Source: Zonotrichia leucophrys gambelii (taxonomy: Eukaryota; Chordata; Aves; Passeriformes; Passerellidae). From it: 64,000 bases of DNA. The notes beneath the pieces were generated by a model. The model was given only the letters and a program-made list of their open reading frames with translations, made no database searches and was not told where the DNA came from. Shown in pieces: positions 48,256-63,200 of this stretch. How positions within the stretch are numbered: the stretch's first letter is position 1; each line of letters opens with the position of its first letter. The DNA lies in NCBI RefSeq assembly GCF_028769735.1, contig NC_088176.1:18137501-18201500 (forward strand). The letters are read 5' to 3'. The translations under genes and the position numbers were made by a program.

Positions 48256-51200
48256 GTAAGTGACAGTCGCATTTAAAAACGTTTATTCACCCTTCAGTGA
48301 CTCCTTGCAGCAGCAGGGATGTTGTTTCTTTCCCGGACGACTTCTCCTGATGCCAGATATAACGTGTGGGTCTCGTTCCTTATTTTTTCTTCCCAAAACT
48401 TGCGCATTTTCCAAGTGGAGCATTTAGGGGAGCAGTGTCCTTTATGCTGGGTTAGTTGTGCATGCAAACCTGGGAAATTGGGCTGCTTTCACGTTGTAGC
48501 GTGTGGGGTGTGGGCTGTGAGTGTTGGATTTGAGGGGGTGTTGGTCAGTGCCCACATCGTTCTGGAGTTTTGTGTCATGGGCTGTGTGCAGAGATGTCAC
48601 TTGTGGGACTTACCAGTGCTAGGACCATGCAGACCTACCTGAAGTTAACACCAGGCTGCTTGTCTGTGTTTTCACAAGTTCACTTATAAGAACGTTTTAT
48701 AAAACTTATTTTTGCTCAGCTTCTTCAGAGTTGTCTAAACTTGTGTTTGAGTTACATCTATTAAAATAGGACTTCTCTTTGATACTTTGTCAGCTGAATT
48801 CAGGTATGGGGGTATGATTAAGCTCATGTGTGTAGGCATGTTTTAGCAAGCACTAACAGAGCAAGTGGTAAACTGGTGCACCCACAGGTGTTTTTCAGAA
48901 GGTACAAATTTCTCTTTCTTCTTGTGTACTGCTCTGGCTTGACAGAGGATTAAAGCCAAGGGATTAACTCAAGGAGTAAATTGTTAGTGTCCCACAGTGT
49001 GATGACTGTGTTATCTAATACATTCTGGGTTACCTGTGTGACGGAGTATTATGAAAGATGGAAGACCTTGTGATTCTTGCCCTCAAGCCAGGTATAAAGT
49101 CTGCATTGTTCTATTTCCCATTTGGGAGAATGGATCAATCCATAAGGCCGGCCCTTGGTACAGCCTGCAAGAGGCAAAAAGTCACTGTCACTCAAGATGT
49201 ATATTTCTGTATCCAAGAAGGGAAAAAGTGTCATTAAATAGTGATTCTGTTTTTAGAGCAAAAGAAGCTGAAGATCAAAGGCATTCTGCTGTTCTAAAAG
49301 ATACACGAATGCACCATGTGGTCATTGTTTTGTTTTTCTTTTGCTTAGAATTTGTTCCTGAAGTAACCTCTGTGTCTAGAATGGGCTCTGTGGGGGGCTA
49401 GTGTTAGTTCTCGAATTCATTCCTGCCAGGCTTCCTAGAAGTGACTGACACTGTTGTTATGCCCAGTTCCCACACTGAATTCCCTGTAAAAATGAATGTT
49501 GTGATAGCAGTATGGCTCCTCTGTCTTCTGTAGTACAATTCCTTTGTTACAATGACATTGAGTACCCCAGCAATCTCCACTGTTTTCATCTATATTTCAG
49601 AATATATATATGTATATATTTATATTCATCAGTATTTCAGAAAGCCCTTTTTTGCCTGTGCTGTTACCATTTATATTGTATTCAAGGAGATAAAAGCAGA
49701 GAAGAGGGCAATTTGCTCAGAGATACTGATCTTCAAACAGTAGGAAGTTGATCATCTAAGCAAGTTCCTCTCTGATACTCTGGACCTGAAATAATGTATT
49801 TTTTTTTTGCAAGCCACAGGTCTTTAATTTTGTTTCAGATGCTGTCCATTCACTACAGTCGTCCAGTGGAAACTGGACCTGATCACAGTAAAATGTCGTT
49901 TGGGATCCAATGGGAAAATTCTCTTTAGTTTCAATTGCAAACTGAGTCTTTTTGAGCTTTGAGAGTTACACCAAATAGTTCTCCTTTGGTAAAAGCTGTT
50001 ACATGGGGCCCCTGAGTGGTTTTAGAATCTATCCCTGCTCCCACCAAATATGTAACAGTGGGGTGGCAAAGCTGCTGTTGGTCTCAATGAGATGGCATCA
50101 CAATCCATATGGGTAATATTAGAGTGCCAGATCTTGGGAGCCATAGGTCCTGTGCTGGCTGAGGGTAGGTGTACCAGCTGTATTCTGTGACATCTGGTAC
50201 AACACAAGGAGCTTTATGGAGGCAGGGAGGACTGATTTAGTGGATACGCCCTAGGTCTTGGGACAGCTCGTCAGGAAAGAACTCCAGGTAGTGTTGAGGA
50301 TTCATTGTTGTTGAAGACAGTCAGGATATTTCAGGTAGGGAGAAGGCAGGAAGCCCGTCAGAAGCATCTGGTAAATCTGTCAATACAGTGAACAATTATT
50401 TTTTTTTTAGGGTTGGATACTGACATACATCTGTGAAGAATTCTGTCTGTAATTTCAAGTGGGAGAAACCCCAGAAAAACCCAGCCATATGCACAAAGTA
50501 CACCCCTATAGCTTGGGGATTGCCTCTCTTTATTGGTGCCCTGCCAGTCTGGAGTTGGATGCATTCAGTCTTAGTTAGCTGTCTAACGGTGGGATTGAAG
50601 TATTGGTTGTGTGAAAATAGCAGGCTTTCATCCTGTGACTGTGTAGTGAGCTGAATGACAGCTCCTGTCTCTAAAATCAGCCTGGCTGAACCAAAATGAC
50701 TTTAAGTCTGGTTTGCTTTGCTTCCCAATAGAAAGATCTGTAGGAGAAAATCTGGAAGAAGACAACAAACCTTTCTCCTTATGCAGTGTGTGTTACTGCA
50801 ATGACTTTATTGGGGCATGATTTTTCCTTTCCATTCTGCCGGACAAAGTCTGTGAGGATTTAATCCTGCAGGCAGCAACCATCAGATGGAAAAGATCATC
50901 TTCTGGTGAAGTTATTGGTATAATATATGTGCTGCCAATTAGAAAAAAGAAACTTGCTGTTTTCTTGCAGTTTTTCTCTGCCTGAATTTGACTGCAGTCC
51001 TTCATGTTAACTCCACAGGATAAGCAAGATCAGGAGAGTGCCACTAAACCTTAGATGCCCCAAAAAGCTGGCATAATGAAAGGGAAAAGCAGCATGTGTG
51101 GAAGGGAGACCAGCCATCATCCTCCTTAGGATTGGCTGACTGTGCCAGAGCTACATTAGGACTTCCTTGTCTCTGGGGATGCTTAAATGAGGAAATCTCT

Positions 51201-54200
51201 TGAAGCTGGGAGAGCAGGACATTTGCTGGCTGCAGAGGCGGCTGCCTAAAGTCTGCAGTCTTGCTCTGTCTGAATCTTGTGCTTTATGAGTTGTGCAGGC
51301 CTGAGCTTGTTTGGAGGCATAGTGGAAGACTTTAAAATATCATAATGAAGCAGCAAAAGTTCTTTTGTAAGCAACTAAGTCACTCTGTGCATGAGGTAAG
51401 GCAGCGTACATTGCCGTTGGCACACCCACCTCTCCCATGGCATGCAGTAAGATCAAGTCACTTGTGATAGCAAAGCTCTCAGTTTTACCTTTAAACAAAG
51501 TAAAAAGCTTTTAAGCCAGACATAATGGATTTTTGAGCAGTTCTCACTTGCTTTGGTTGCTTAATTTGCTTAGGCTGTCCCAGTGCACAGAGAACTTATT
51601 TCTGTCCCATCTCAAGCTGTGGAGGACAGGCCCTGTTACGGATTTTGGTTGCTTGACCATCAGGTCTTGTAGTGACATACTTGTGCTTGAGAATGTAAAT
51701 AACTCCCTTTCATCCTGCCTTGCTGTTAACATCCAGCTGTTGTTTGTAATCATACTGAGTTGCACTTGATGAGAAGAAAGGATGACTGACCTCTAGTGTT
51801 TCCTAATTATAACAATGCCTGGTAGCATCATTATGATTGTTTATTAATGCAACAAATAGAAACCCCTTTAAAGTAAGGAGTTATAATTAGCATAAATATC
51901 TGCTGCTGGCAATGCTTGACAAGACAAGTCTGAACTGCTGAGCTATCTGTGTTACAATTTTCCAAATATGAAACAACTTCTTGGTTAGTTTTGACTGTAA
52001 AATAGACAGAAGTGTTTTCTTATTTTTCCTATTTGGGAAGTTTGCTAAAAGTTGTTTGGATTTTGAGGAAAAATGAGCTTTACAGACTTGGGAAAATGCT
52101 TCCTTTTTCTAAAGCACAGATCATGCCAGCAGTAATGTATTGGTAAAGTCTTGGCTGGTTTTCTTGGATTGTAACTGTTATGTTGGGAAGTTTGGCTTAA
52201 CTACATTTTCTTCTATCCTCATCTTCCCCCTGAACTTCTGTGTAGTCCCTCTTTCTCTCCTTGGACCCACAACAATAGTGCCTTTCACATCAATTTTACT
52301 TTGTCTCCTGTTTTCCCAAGAGCATCCATGTCACCAGCGACTTTGGTAGAGACATCAGTAAAATGTGCCCAGTCTCTCACTTGTAATCCATTTTTCAGCT
52401 GCCTCTCTTTCAACGTGGTAAGCCTTGCTCCAGAGGTGAATGTCACTGTTATGGAAGAGCACAACCTCTGATTAGGTGGGAATTTGCTACCCTGTCCAAT
52501 ATCCTTCCTGATTTTGTTTTTTAGGTCTGTATACCCTTTCTCAGCTTGCCATTGAAAAGGCAGTGGGTGTGGGAAATGTCAGGAGGGAAACAGGTTGATC
52601 CTTCCTGATTTGCCAAAAGCTTTCAGAACAAAAGCATTTCAGGAGCTGCTATTTAAGGTCACCTTCTATAATTTTAAGATAATTAGAGGGAGTTGCTGAT
52701 CTCCATGTATGTTGGTTTTGGTTTTTTTTCACAATATGCTGCATTTAATGCAAACAAATAGCATTTGATAAACACATTATTTGCCCTCTGCCCCAGTCGT
52801 TTCCTTGCCAATGATTTGAATGATTTTAGTACTCAGGAATTACAAGTACTAGTGAGAACAAATATTTTTTGCCTTAGGGTCTCACTGCAGCCCTGTGCTT
52901 CTTTTCCTGCCTCGTGCAGTCCCAGCCTAAGATCATTGGGATGGAGCCGACCCTGTGGGACCTCCTGCAGCCTCTTTCTCCATGCTCTCTGTGGCCACTG
53001 CCATTCTGGGTGCTGGTTTTGCACAGTGTGTGGGGAGGGGATGAGTGGCTAAACAACTTTGTTGTGGTTGGAAAATCAGACTGCTGGCAAAAAATGAACA
53101 CATGTTCTATTACCTACCTTAAATATATCAGAAACGTTGGTATTGAGTGACTTTTAAAACACTGCTGAATTTTGTCTAGGTAGGAGTATCTACCTACTGC
53201 GGTCAGACTTCAGTTCATTGTAAGATGTAGAACCTGATGCAGGTCAGCTGAGAGGAGTTGCTGTCTGAACAAAAGTATCAGCTTCGTTCCTTTGATAGCA
53301 TTGATTTCTGTGTGTGTATTTAAAAGTGATTATCTGTCTTCCTCCTTTTCTGACTTCCCTTGCTTATAACTTGACCACATGAACTACATGACACCTCTCA
53401 TAATCTCCAGCTGCCTGTAAGCAATATTTTTTTTATTGCTTTCAAAATGTAATCTGCCAGTATTTTGCCTTGCATTTTTCTTTGTTGTGGTTTTATTGCA
53501 GCCGTGCTATGATTTGCTTACAACCAGGTATAATTGCTTGGAATGTTCCAAGGCAAATTTTATTCTATTTCAGACATACCTATGTTATTTGAACCAGGTT
53601 TTATTTGTTTGTACTTTGTCTGATATTTTTCTGCTAGCTCTGACTTCTGTCAGGAAAACCTTTAGTCCAAGAAAAAAATTCTTTATGAAACACAAGGCAA
53701 AGCTAACGGTAATGATTATTTGACATAAAACATGTACAGTTAACGGGAAGAAAAAGCCATGGCAGCTTGTCATTTGCAGTCTATTTATGCATGTAACTAA
53801 ATCTGATTTATTTGGGGCTTGAGCCAAGGAAGTAAACCGTGAGATTCCCACTGACCTAGGATTTTTATTTGTGTGTTCAGTGATTGAGAACTTCTTTACT
53901 TTTGTCTGGGCTTGCAGGCCAAATGCAATGTAAACTCTGAATTTGTATGAGGTGTAGTAGAACTGAATCTTCTAATCTCAAATATAGAAATGAATTGAGT
54001 CCTGTGAGCTATTAACAGCTCGAGAGTTGTATATCCCTGGTCCTATCTATCATTTGCACCTTTTTAAGTGTTGCATCATGGCTGGGACGGTGTGCCCTGC
54101 TTTGCTCCCTGTGCTGTGCTGAAGAGTACCAGGATGCTCAGAGAGGGTCTTCTTGTCCTGATGCTGTTCAGAGCATCCCTGGAGCTTTTCAGGGAGATCT

Positions 54201-57200
54201 GAAGTGGTGGAATGCAGTGTGAGCATGGCTTCTGAATTTCACTTTGTGCCATGTTGTTGGTGAGGGACTTATCAAGAGCTATAGTATGGCACCAGGTGGA
54301 TAGGATTTGTGAATGAGATGGATGACTGTAGGATCAAAGGGCACTGTTTTGTTTGAGACATGATTTCATAGAAATCTGTCATATTGCTGCAGACTATCCC
54401 TAGGACAAAAACTAGCTATGAAATTCATGGGTTTGGTCATGAAATTTTTGGATTCAAGTAGTGTGCGTCCTGTACTTGGATGCTGGCCTAGGATTAAAAG
54501 CCATTTTGCAGCCACCTCTCTGCATCTTCCCCTCCCCATTCCAGCCCTTGTCTTGTCCATTAATGTTACAAGTACTCTGAAGCAAGGACTGTCTCAGAAT
54601 GGCTGTCTCTGCCCGTGTTTCTAATTGCCTCTGGAGCAGATGATGGAAACTCGTCCTTCCTTGCTTGGATGAATCACCCAGTCAAGGTCCCTTCCCTGCA
54701 TGGAAGATGCATTGTTTGGGAGAGGAGGATTCTTGTCACTTTGAATGCTCTGGTGGCTCAGAAGGGAGCAGAGGGGTGGATGAACACTCGGGCATGCATG
54801 TCTGAAACCACAACAAACTCAGTGCCCCAGGGTTTGCTTTTATTGCAGAGCCATTATTAGCCATGTGCAAGAATTCTGTTGTACAATGTGGCTGTGACCA
54901 CAAAGAGCCCTCCAAATAACAACACTGTCACATTTGTGAGCAATGGACCATGTACAGGGCCACCACTAGCTCAAGGGGGTAGAGACTTACAGGGGCCTAC
55001 AAACTTAGGTGGTCTTGTACTCCCCTGACACCATATTCAGACTAAACCCAGCATCAGTAATAATGCTTCTTTTACTTGCTCCAGGTTGTCTGGAATTGCT
55101 GCCTTCAGCTAATCTGTAATGGAGGCAAATGGGCATGGTGGGTGTGTGTGTGTGGGTGTGTGTGTGAAACAGGACAAGGGGCAGCTCTGTGCTTTCAAGG
55201 GGTTTCACTCTGTCACTTTCAGCAGGGATGAAAGGCTCTGGGTCCTGCTGCCTTCTCTGTGTACATATGGTAATAAAAATATTTACCCTTTGGGTAGTGT
55301 TGGGGTTTTAACTTTCCTTGCAAAGCCAGGTGACTGCTGTACGTTGCGCTGGGTGGATCCATATGGGCTCCTGACAGGGAATTCAGTAGAGCCTGTGGAA
55401 CACACATGCTCTAGGACAGACACAACAGACCCTCCTGCTGTTTGCCTGCTGAAGTGGCTGGGCTGAGAGTGGCACCCTTTATGCCAGCCTTGTGCTGCTT
55501 CACTTCGCCAGGCTCCAGCTTCCACTGCTGCTGGGAGTCTGTCAGGAAAGAAGACAAAGTTTCCAACCTATCTTGGCTCTTTGTGTTCACAAACATCAGT
55601 GAAATGCTTCAGATAGGGTGGGCACAATTCTAACATGCTCAGGGGTTTTATGCTGACACAGAGCTCTGCTAAACCAGAAGGAATCACTCCAAAGTTGGCA
55701 GGAGTGATTCAAGCCCTGGAATCACATCACTTCCTTCCACCCCCAGAAATACTCACTGACCTCCTCTTTTCCCCTCCCATCCAGCAGTAGCAATATAAAA
55801 CTAAGGAAAACAGCAGCAGCAGCTGCTCCTCCGAGCCCAGTCCTGATGTGGCCCGGAGGACATTTTTTCCTGTGTTGTGGTTTGCTGACTTTTCTCTTTG
55901 TCTTGTGTGTAATGGGAACAGAGCTCACGGAGCAGGGAGCATGCTCAAGGCAAATGGCTTCTGTGAGGTTTTTTCTTAACTTCACTTGGGCTGAATTCTG
56001 GTCCCAGTTGCATAGGGATAAACCTGGGGAAATTTGGCTGCTTCTCTGGTCCCACTCCAGGTTTACCCCAGTGAAAGCAGCAGCAGAAGCAGGCTCTGAG
56101 ATGCTTTCTGGAACATTCCAGCTTCCCACAGCAGCTGTTTGTTGCTGTGTACTTTCCTTTACCCTGAGAATTATGTCACCTCTGAGGGCTAAAGCCTCAC
56201 CATCCTGCTTTGACTCTGAAAGGTGCACAAACAGCTGGTCAGCTAAGTCACTACCCTCAGAGCTCCTGTGCTGCCCCACTGCTTTGCAGAGAGTATTGGG
56301 CTGGCTGGGCTTCCTAGCAGAGAAGGTGCAGGGAGGGGGGCCAGGGCCCCGCAAGGTGGTGGCAGCCTTTGGTTGATGTGAGAGGCTGAACCAGGTATCT
56401 GATGGCTGAAGGCAGGAAATGTCAGAGTGTGAGCCCGCAAGATGCATCTGCTGCAACACAGTGCAGACAGCCACAGTGCTGTCGTGGTGGCCCAACTGGT
56501 ACAAACCTCCACAACAGCATACATAAGATTCCCTGTCTGTGTCACTTCCCCATGGCTTGTCCCAGATGCTGATGAGTGTCTGTCACACCCCAATGTTTTT
56601 GTGCACAGTGCTGGTCTTTGGCAGGCTTCATTTCTTCTCCTGGTCTGGTCCAGCCACAAAGGGTAGCAAGTTTATGCTGATAATAACAGTGATTCTGCAG
56701 TGTGGAAGATAAGGTTTCAAAGGCAGTGAAATGGCTCAGGATTTTCAATAGTGTGGGGCAGTTCTGTTTGTCGATGGTGGATCTCATATTTGATGACATT
56801 TGACAACTTCGTATATTTTATATATATATATATATATATGTGTGTGTATATACAGACACATGTAGTGGCAAATAAAAGTCCTTTACAAATAGCTTTACAA
56901 ACATGGATATTTAGAGGGATACTTGGGTAAGAGGGGAGGGTAAATCAGGTTCTTCTCTAAGCCAGGCCACTCCCAGTGGTGTTCATGAGGGCTTTGACAT
57001 GACTGGCATTGATGGCATTTTGGTACCACTTGCAGTGGGAGGTGACACCTGGGCTTGGAGGAGTGTGGAGAGAGGTGATTAAATGCTGACCACTTCGCTG
57101 GTACTCCCTCTATGGAATTTTGAAAATAACATTTTTGTCTGGCCTTGACTTTTCCCTGTTGATAGATTGGATACTTCTGACACTTCCCAGCCAGTTAGCA

Positions 57201-60200
57201 ACATGTCAGTGCAGAATTCCTCTTAGGAATTCCTCCATTGCTGCACTGAAGTAACTCTGCTCTGCAGGGCTGTACCTCTGTGATGTAGAGCTGGGCACTC
57301 TGAGAGCCCAGTACACTTCCAGTGAGGACTAATCCATGACATAGACCTCCCTAGTTTTTCAGAGATGGGCACCTACTGATTTATTACAGTCAGTTCTCCT
57401 CCTGGCTGTACCCTTTCCAAGAAAAAAAAAAGAAGTGAGAAAAAAGGAAAAAAGAAGGCATTCGGACCATCCTAAGAAGGTACTGGAAACGTTGGTTTGT
57501 TGCAGTTTGGAAGAAAATGTGCTGCTACTTTTTTCTGGATTGCATCAGTGCCTCTGCAGCTGGCAGTAGAAATTTGATAGTTCATGTAAAATAGGTCAGT
57601 CTTTACCAAGTAAGAAATTATGGTTATTCTGTGAGGGGCATTGACTTCATTGAAGATGTCAGGAGTTGAATTGAAGTCAGATGACAAGCTGAGAATGAAA
57701 TTGAAAGTGTCAGCTTCGGGGCGGGGTGAGGGGGAAAGTATTTTAGAGAAGTTTGGGAGCTCTAGATGCATCTTGGATGGATTCAAGGAATTTTTGACTT
57801 CATCATGTTTAGATATTCAGCATGGGACTTTAATAAAAATCCTGGAGTGCTATAGAGTATTGATGGGGTTAATTAGGTAATAGTGCCAGTGCCTTTTATT
57901 GGTGCTGTTCACAAATGATAAACCTGTTGTTGTGTAGCACATACAAACTGGGGACTGCAGAGGATCCAGAGCTGTGGTTTGATTGTCCCACAGTCCCACA
58001 GTCCCCAGTGTTTCGTTGCCCTCCCTTGGTGCCTGGAAATTTCTTCATTCTTTGTTAACTAGTTTGTTCTGTGAATGAATCACCAGTTCTCCAGAAGAGC
58101 AGCATGAAAGCATAGGGTTACACAAGCCAATTTATTCTAGCTTGTGCACTTCAGGAGGCTTCCTTGGTCCTGTCCCTTTGTCTACCCCTTCTCCACTCCA
58201 CCAGCAGTGCTGCAGGGCAGGCAGGGCCATCCTGCATTGCACATGTGGGCTTCTGTGCCTGACATACAAGGGCAGGAGGAACTGGCATAAGATCGCTTGG
58301 AAAGCCCATAGTAGAACTGAGAATAGTAAAATGTACTTTTTCCTCATGTTTACACAGAAAAATGCCTAACAGCAGTTTGAGGAATCCTACTGCTATATAG
58401 TATATGAATTTCAGAACTTTTTTTCAGTTCTGCATCAAAGCCCCTGTGATTTTGTGTGTGTGCCATTGTTTCATTTATCTCTCTTTTCATCTGCCTGAGA
58501 CACCTGATAGATGAGTTCAGCAAGCAAGGAAAGCAAATGGGTCATTCTCTCATAAACACCACAGTCGTAGGGAGGGCTTTAAAAACCATTTACTTTGATG
58601 TTTTCTAGCCTTTTTAATGTCTTGAAAGTGTATGGTAAAATCAACATGGTAGAAATCAATAATTTACTGTAGGGTTGCTGTGTGCAAGGCTCTGTTTGAT
58701 GTCTCAGTCCCATCAGACTGTGGGGGTCTCTGCTTAGACTTGGAAAAAATCCAGGGAGGGCCAGTAATGTAGTTTTATATAACAGAAGTGGCAGCATGGA
58801 TGTCTTCTGCAGTAGAAGTAAGTCTTGGCGTGTAAGTCTTCTGCATGTAACTAAGTTGTGCAAGTTTTCTCAAAAAATCCATAATGAAGCCAGGGCTTGA
58901 CTGCTCAGAACATTACTCCAGCAAATTAGGCAAGAGTATTGCTTTCTCTTTTGAAACAAACAGTAATTCATGGAAAAAATTCCCCCATGCATTCTGGGAG
59001 AATAGAAGATCAGTCTAGATTCTGTGTGTGTGGTGCAAGGGCAGAGCTGTGCTCTAGGAAAGCAAATAATCTGATAGCAGATAACTTAATGAAGTCAAAT
59101 AAAATTAATTAAACTAGAAGAAAATATTTATATTTTATGCTATAAAAGGAACAAAAGCAAATGGAAGGACTACTGAGTTGTTTCAAAATTTTATGGTAAG
59201 CCATTTCAGACCTTTTACTCCTTGTCTTGGAGTCAGTGGGTTTTGTCATCATGGTTCTTATTACAGCTTTCAGCACAACTCTATGTAATTTGTGTCCCTA
59301 ACCAGCTCTGGAGTAGGCCAGGCTTAAAATTCAAAGTGGATCCAGGAATTTCACTGCAAAGAAAGCTTCATGTAATCTGTTATGTTTTGTATGCAGATCT
59401 GGAAGTGTCAAAAATCATTGGACTGAGATTTACTCCTTTGTGGAAAGCCTAGCTGAGAAATTCATAAGGTAAAGTTTTTTTAAAATCTTTAATTTCCTGC
59501 GCATGATCTATTTTTCTGTTTAGTGCTTATTAGCAAATGAATTTCTGCTGAGGTAATGAGTGTGGTGTGGATCTGGCTTGTTTTTCTCTTTCAGCCCAAT
59601 GCTGCGGATGTCCTTCATTGTGTTCTCTTCACGGGGCACTACGATCATGAAACTGACAGAGAACAGGCAAGTTCCTCCCGCCGCCCTGCTCCACAAACAC
59701 CCTCTGTCCCTCCTCTCACACAGCACATGGCCCCACACCCAGAGTTTGGGGTCTGCCTTGGTCCTTGTGTGGCAACAGCTGAAACCCTCTCCTCCATTCC
59801 CTGCTGGAGGAATGTTTAGAAGGCCTTGGGGTGTCCCATTTCAATTTTCTTTTCTGCTTTGTGAGAGAAAGGCAGCATTGGGCTGTCTGTTCGTTGCTGT
59901 GGTATTTCAGGGAGAAATTGCATTTCCAGTTGAGGATCCAGGTACATACTTGCTATCCCCAGCTACCCAAATAAGGAAGCTTTTGTGGAAGAGGTTTCAG
60001 ACCCTGAACTGGTGAGCAAAGGAGTGTATGAGAGATCCCCAGTGCCCTTGGAAGGGACTCAGAGCCCTGACCTTTACACCAGGTAGTCCCTAGTGCTGGA
60101 GCAGGACTTCACCAGGCTGTGGCACCCCTCTCCTGGACTGCCTGCAAACAGCACCCGTGCCAGAGGTGCTTTGCAAAGCCAAGTGACAGTCTTTGTAGGA

Positions 60201-63200
60201 GAAAAAGTGGAGAAAGATTCTGGTTGCCAGATTCACAACCAAATTTTCTTTCTTTAAAAAACAAGTGAATAAAAACCTCCAAATCACCACTGAAAACAGC
60301 CCCAACACCAAAAATCTCCACCCCAAAAGGTTATTTTTAAATTTAATTTCCTCTACATATACAAATCCCTGTCATCTGGGTGTTTCTAAGTATTTTCTTT
60401 CATTTCAGCTTCAAGCCTTCACCTTTGCTGCTCCTGTCTGTGTGAGAGGGCCTCAGTAGTACAGGGCACCCTATAAGTCGTGGGAACTCTGGAGCAGGAA
60501 GAGCAGCTACTCCCTCAACTTTGTACTCCAGGGACTCATCCTAAGCCAGACACCCTGCAGGGCTCTTGCATTTCTGCTGGCTTTCCTGAGCTTTGTTTCA
60601 GGTCTCCATCATGTATCTTGGTGGCAGAGCTCAAACTTGCTTACTTTTCTCTGGGTGAATTTGCTCTTTGCAAGGTAGAAAGTTCAATATTTTGAACATG
60701 GTATTGGAGTGCTCTCTGTCCTTAAATCCTATTCTCTGTACGGATCACAGTGTGCCTTTTCAGCTCATTTTATGCTTCAAAAGAGAAAAAATGTGCTTTT
60801 TGCACTAAGGGCATCCCCAATCCAAGCTCCTGATTTTTACCTTCATCCTGTATAGCCTCCTGTCTTCTCTGTAATTGTGGTTGTGCCACCTAAAATACCT
60901 GGTTGCAAAATGGAGTTTAGGAAGGTTCTCACTATTCTCTTAAAGGCTGCCCCACAGCATCTGGAGCTGATGTTTGAGCTGCCTGTGTCTTATCTGTTGA
61001 ATATTTGTGCCTTGTGTTCCATTAATATGATGAAAACCCTTTCAAGGATCAGGGTCTTTTGGTGGTCAGCGATCAATTAAATTATTAATGTCCCTGAACA
61101 ATCTTTTTGGTTAATAGGTATTTGGGGAGTAAGAAGCTATGCAACAGGGGTCATGGCATGCAAGTGCTTCTGTGTCCAGGAGTAATCTATAGCCCAGGAA
61201 GGCTGATGAGTCCCTGGTCTAGGATAGGAAATTCTCCTCATTCCCATCCTGGTCTCTTATCTTTTGGCCTCTTTTTTAAAATGGAAAAATCCTAATCCAG
61301 ACTGTCCTGATGACTGATTCAATACAGAGCTTTAATTTGTCCCAATTTTGTGACAGGGTCATAAGTTTTTATACTCTGTTTTGTTCTCCAGTTTATTAAA
61401 GTTTAATATCTGGCATTGGCTTTAATTCAATCTTATCCTGGCTGAGAATATACAAGAATGAGGGAGCAGGGACAGAACTCCATCTTTGAAATATGTTGCC
61501 CTAATGCTGTACCCTGTGTCTGGTTTTGTGCTCCCATGGGTGTTTGGGTGATAAATTGTGGACTTAGAAAAAAATAGTGGTTCAGCCAGTGTTCCAGCTG
61601 ATGTGTATGCACTCTGTGCATTTGATTGACAGGCTGCATAATCTAGCTGTGGTACAGGAATATCTCAGCAAAAGAAAAAAAAAACTTCTAATAAAATGTT
61701 CTCCTGGGATTTTTTTTTTGTTGTTGTTTATTTGTGTTTGGTTTTTTTCAATCCAAAGGGAAGCCATAAGACGAGGACTCGACATTCTTAAGGAAGAATT
61801 GCCTGGAGGAGACACGTTCATGCATGAAGGATTTAAAAGGGTACACATCACAGTACCTACTTCCTTTGTTTTACACCTAGAAACTTTGCTGCTGGTATTC
61901 TTATGAGCTAACCATGTTCTGCACTTCATTGCAGGCAAATGAGCAGATTTACCATGAGACCTATGGAGGTATGTGCTGTGCAGCATTCATGTTAATGTCT
62001 GCATTGAGGAGACTGAGGGATTATGGTTCTTTTTGTGACCTGCAGTAAACCCACTGACAGAAGTGCTGGAGAAGGAGGGCTGTTATGCAACACCACATTC
62101 CATTTTGACTGCAGCCCTACTCCTAAATGGGTGATTCATGGTTTATTGAGATCAGAGAAGACCAATATGATCCCAGATCCGGTCATTGCAGAATGCAGAC
62201 CAAACCATAGCAGTCAGAGCTGCCCATCTTGCACCCAGCAGATAGAAATTCCCACATTTTCCTGGTCCTTTCTATCCTGATGCACTCAGCCCTCTCTGCT
62301 TTGTGGTCCCACATCCTTGTCCTCATCAGTGTGAATGAGAGTTTTGCATCAGTATGAATGATTTGTGTTCAGATTCTGAGTTGCTAAAATGTGCATTTTC
62401 ACTAGATTTTAAGAGGAAAGTGTATTTGTGGTTTTTGTCTGTGCCAAAAGAAGACCTAGTTAGTTAACAAGACTTGCTTAGTTCATACCCTGGTGTGAGG
62501 TTGTTCTCATTTGTGGGCTCATGGTCTCTTAGGAAGATGGAGAAATGGGTCAGTGCCTTTTTATTAAAATAGACTGCGAGTGTAGGAGCAGCAGCTCTGC
62601 ACAGTGTTGTAGCATTTCTGCCAGTAAAATCAGGAGTCCTGAGGTGTCCAACTGAAAACAATTCTACTTCATAACATATAGCTAAGAACTAATCAAGTAT
62701 TCTGTAAATTGAATTAGGAAGGAAAAAGAGTAGATGAGATCTGGATCTAGAAGCTAAGCTACCTGGGAAGAAACAAGCATTGAAAAGAAAACAAAATAAG
62801 AACTCCAGTTTTTTAAGCATATTTCAAGTGTTCTGGGCACAAAAAAAAAAAAAAAGGAATCCAAGCTATTTTTTCCCCTCAAGTTGCAGGTCATTTTTTT
62901 AAGATTTATGTCTGTGTCTGACATGGCATGGGAAGGACCGTGTGGCATAAGAAACCTGTCAGAACTAATCAGTCTGTAATTTCAGACAGTATGGAGGAAG
63001 ACACTTGAAATTGTAACAGATTATTTTGAAAAGATAGCAAATACCTGCCTGAAAGTAACATGTATTTGTTACTCTGCTTAAGAACTGTGGACTCTATGAT
63101 TGGTTGAACCATAGTTTGAATGTTAATTTGGTTTAATTGTGTTAACTGGTTGCATTTTTCTAGGTAGCATTGTATTCTATACTGCATTACATATATACAT

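Larger units (their letters stand above)
47380..48260 (+). promoter_or_regulatory. ANTXRL: GC-rich promoter region of ANTXRL
   Basis: CpG-rich sequence leading into the first coding exon. It includes a T-run plus (GTT)n stretch at 47940-47985 and a GA-rich tract at 48043-48062 in the likely 5' UTR. No TATA box is evident. The transcription start is not determinable by eye. Confidence 0.5.
48256..59396 (+). other. ANTXRL: ANTXRL intron 1
   Basis: 11.1 kb GT-AG intron interrupting the MIDAS motif. It contains GT- and TA-rich microsatellites, a possible degraded retroelement fragment and an unexplained antisense open frame, listed separately. No plus-strand exon was recognised in it. Confidence 0.8.
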
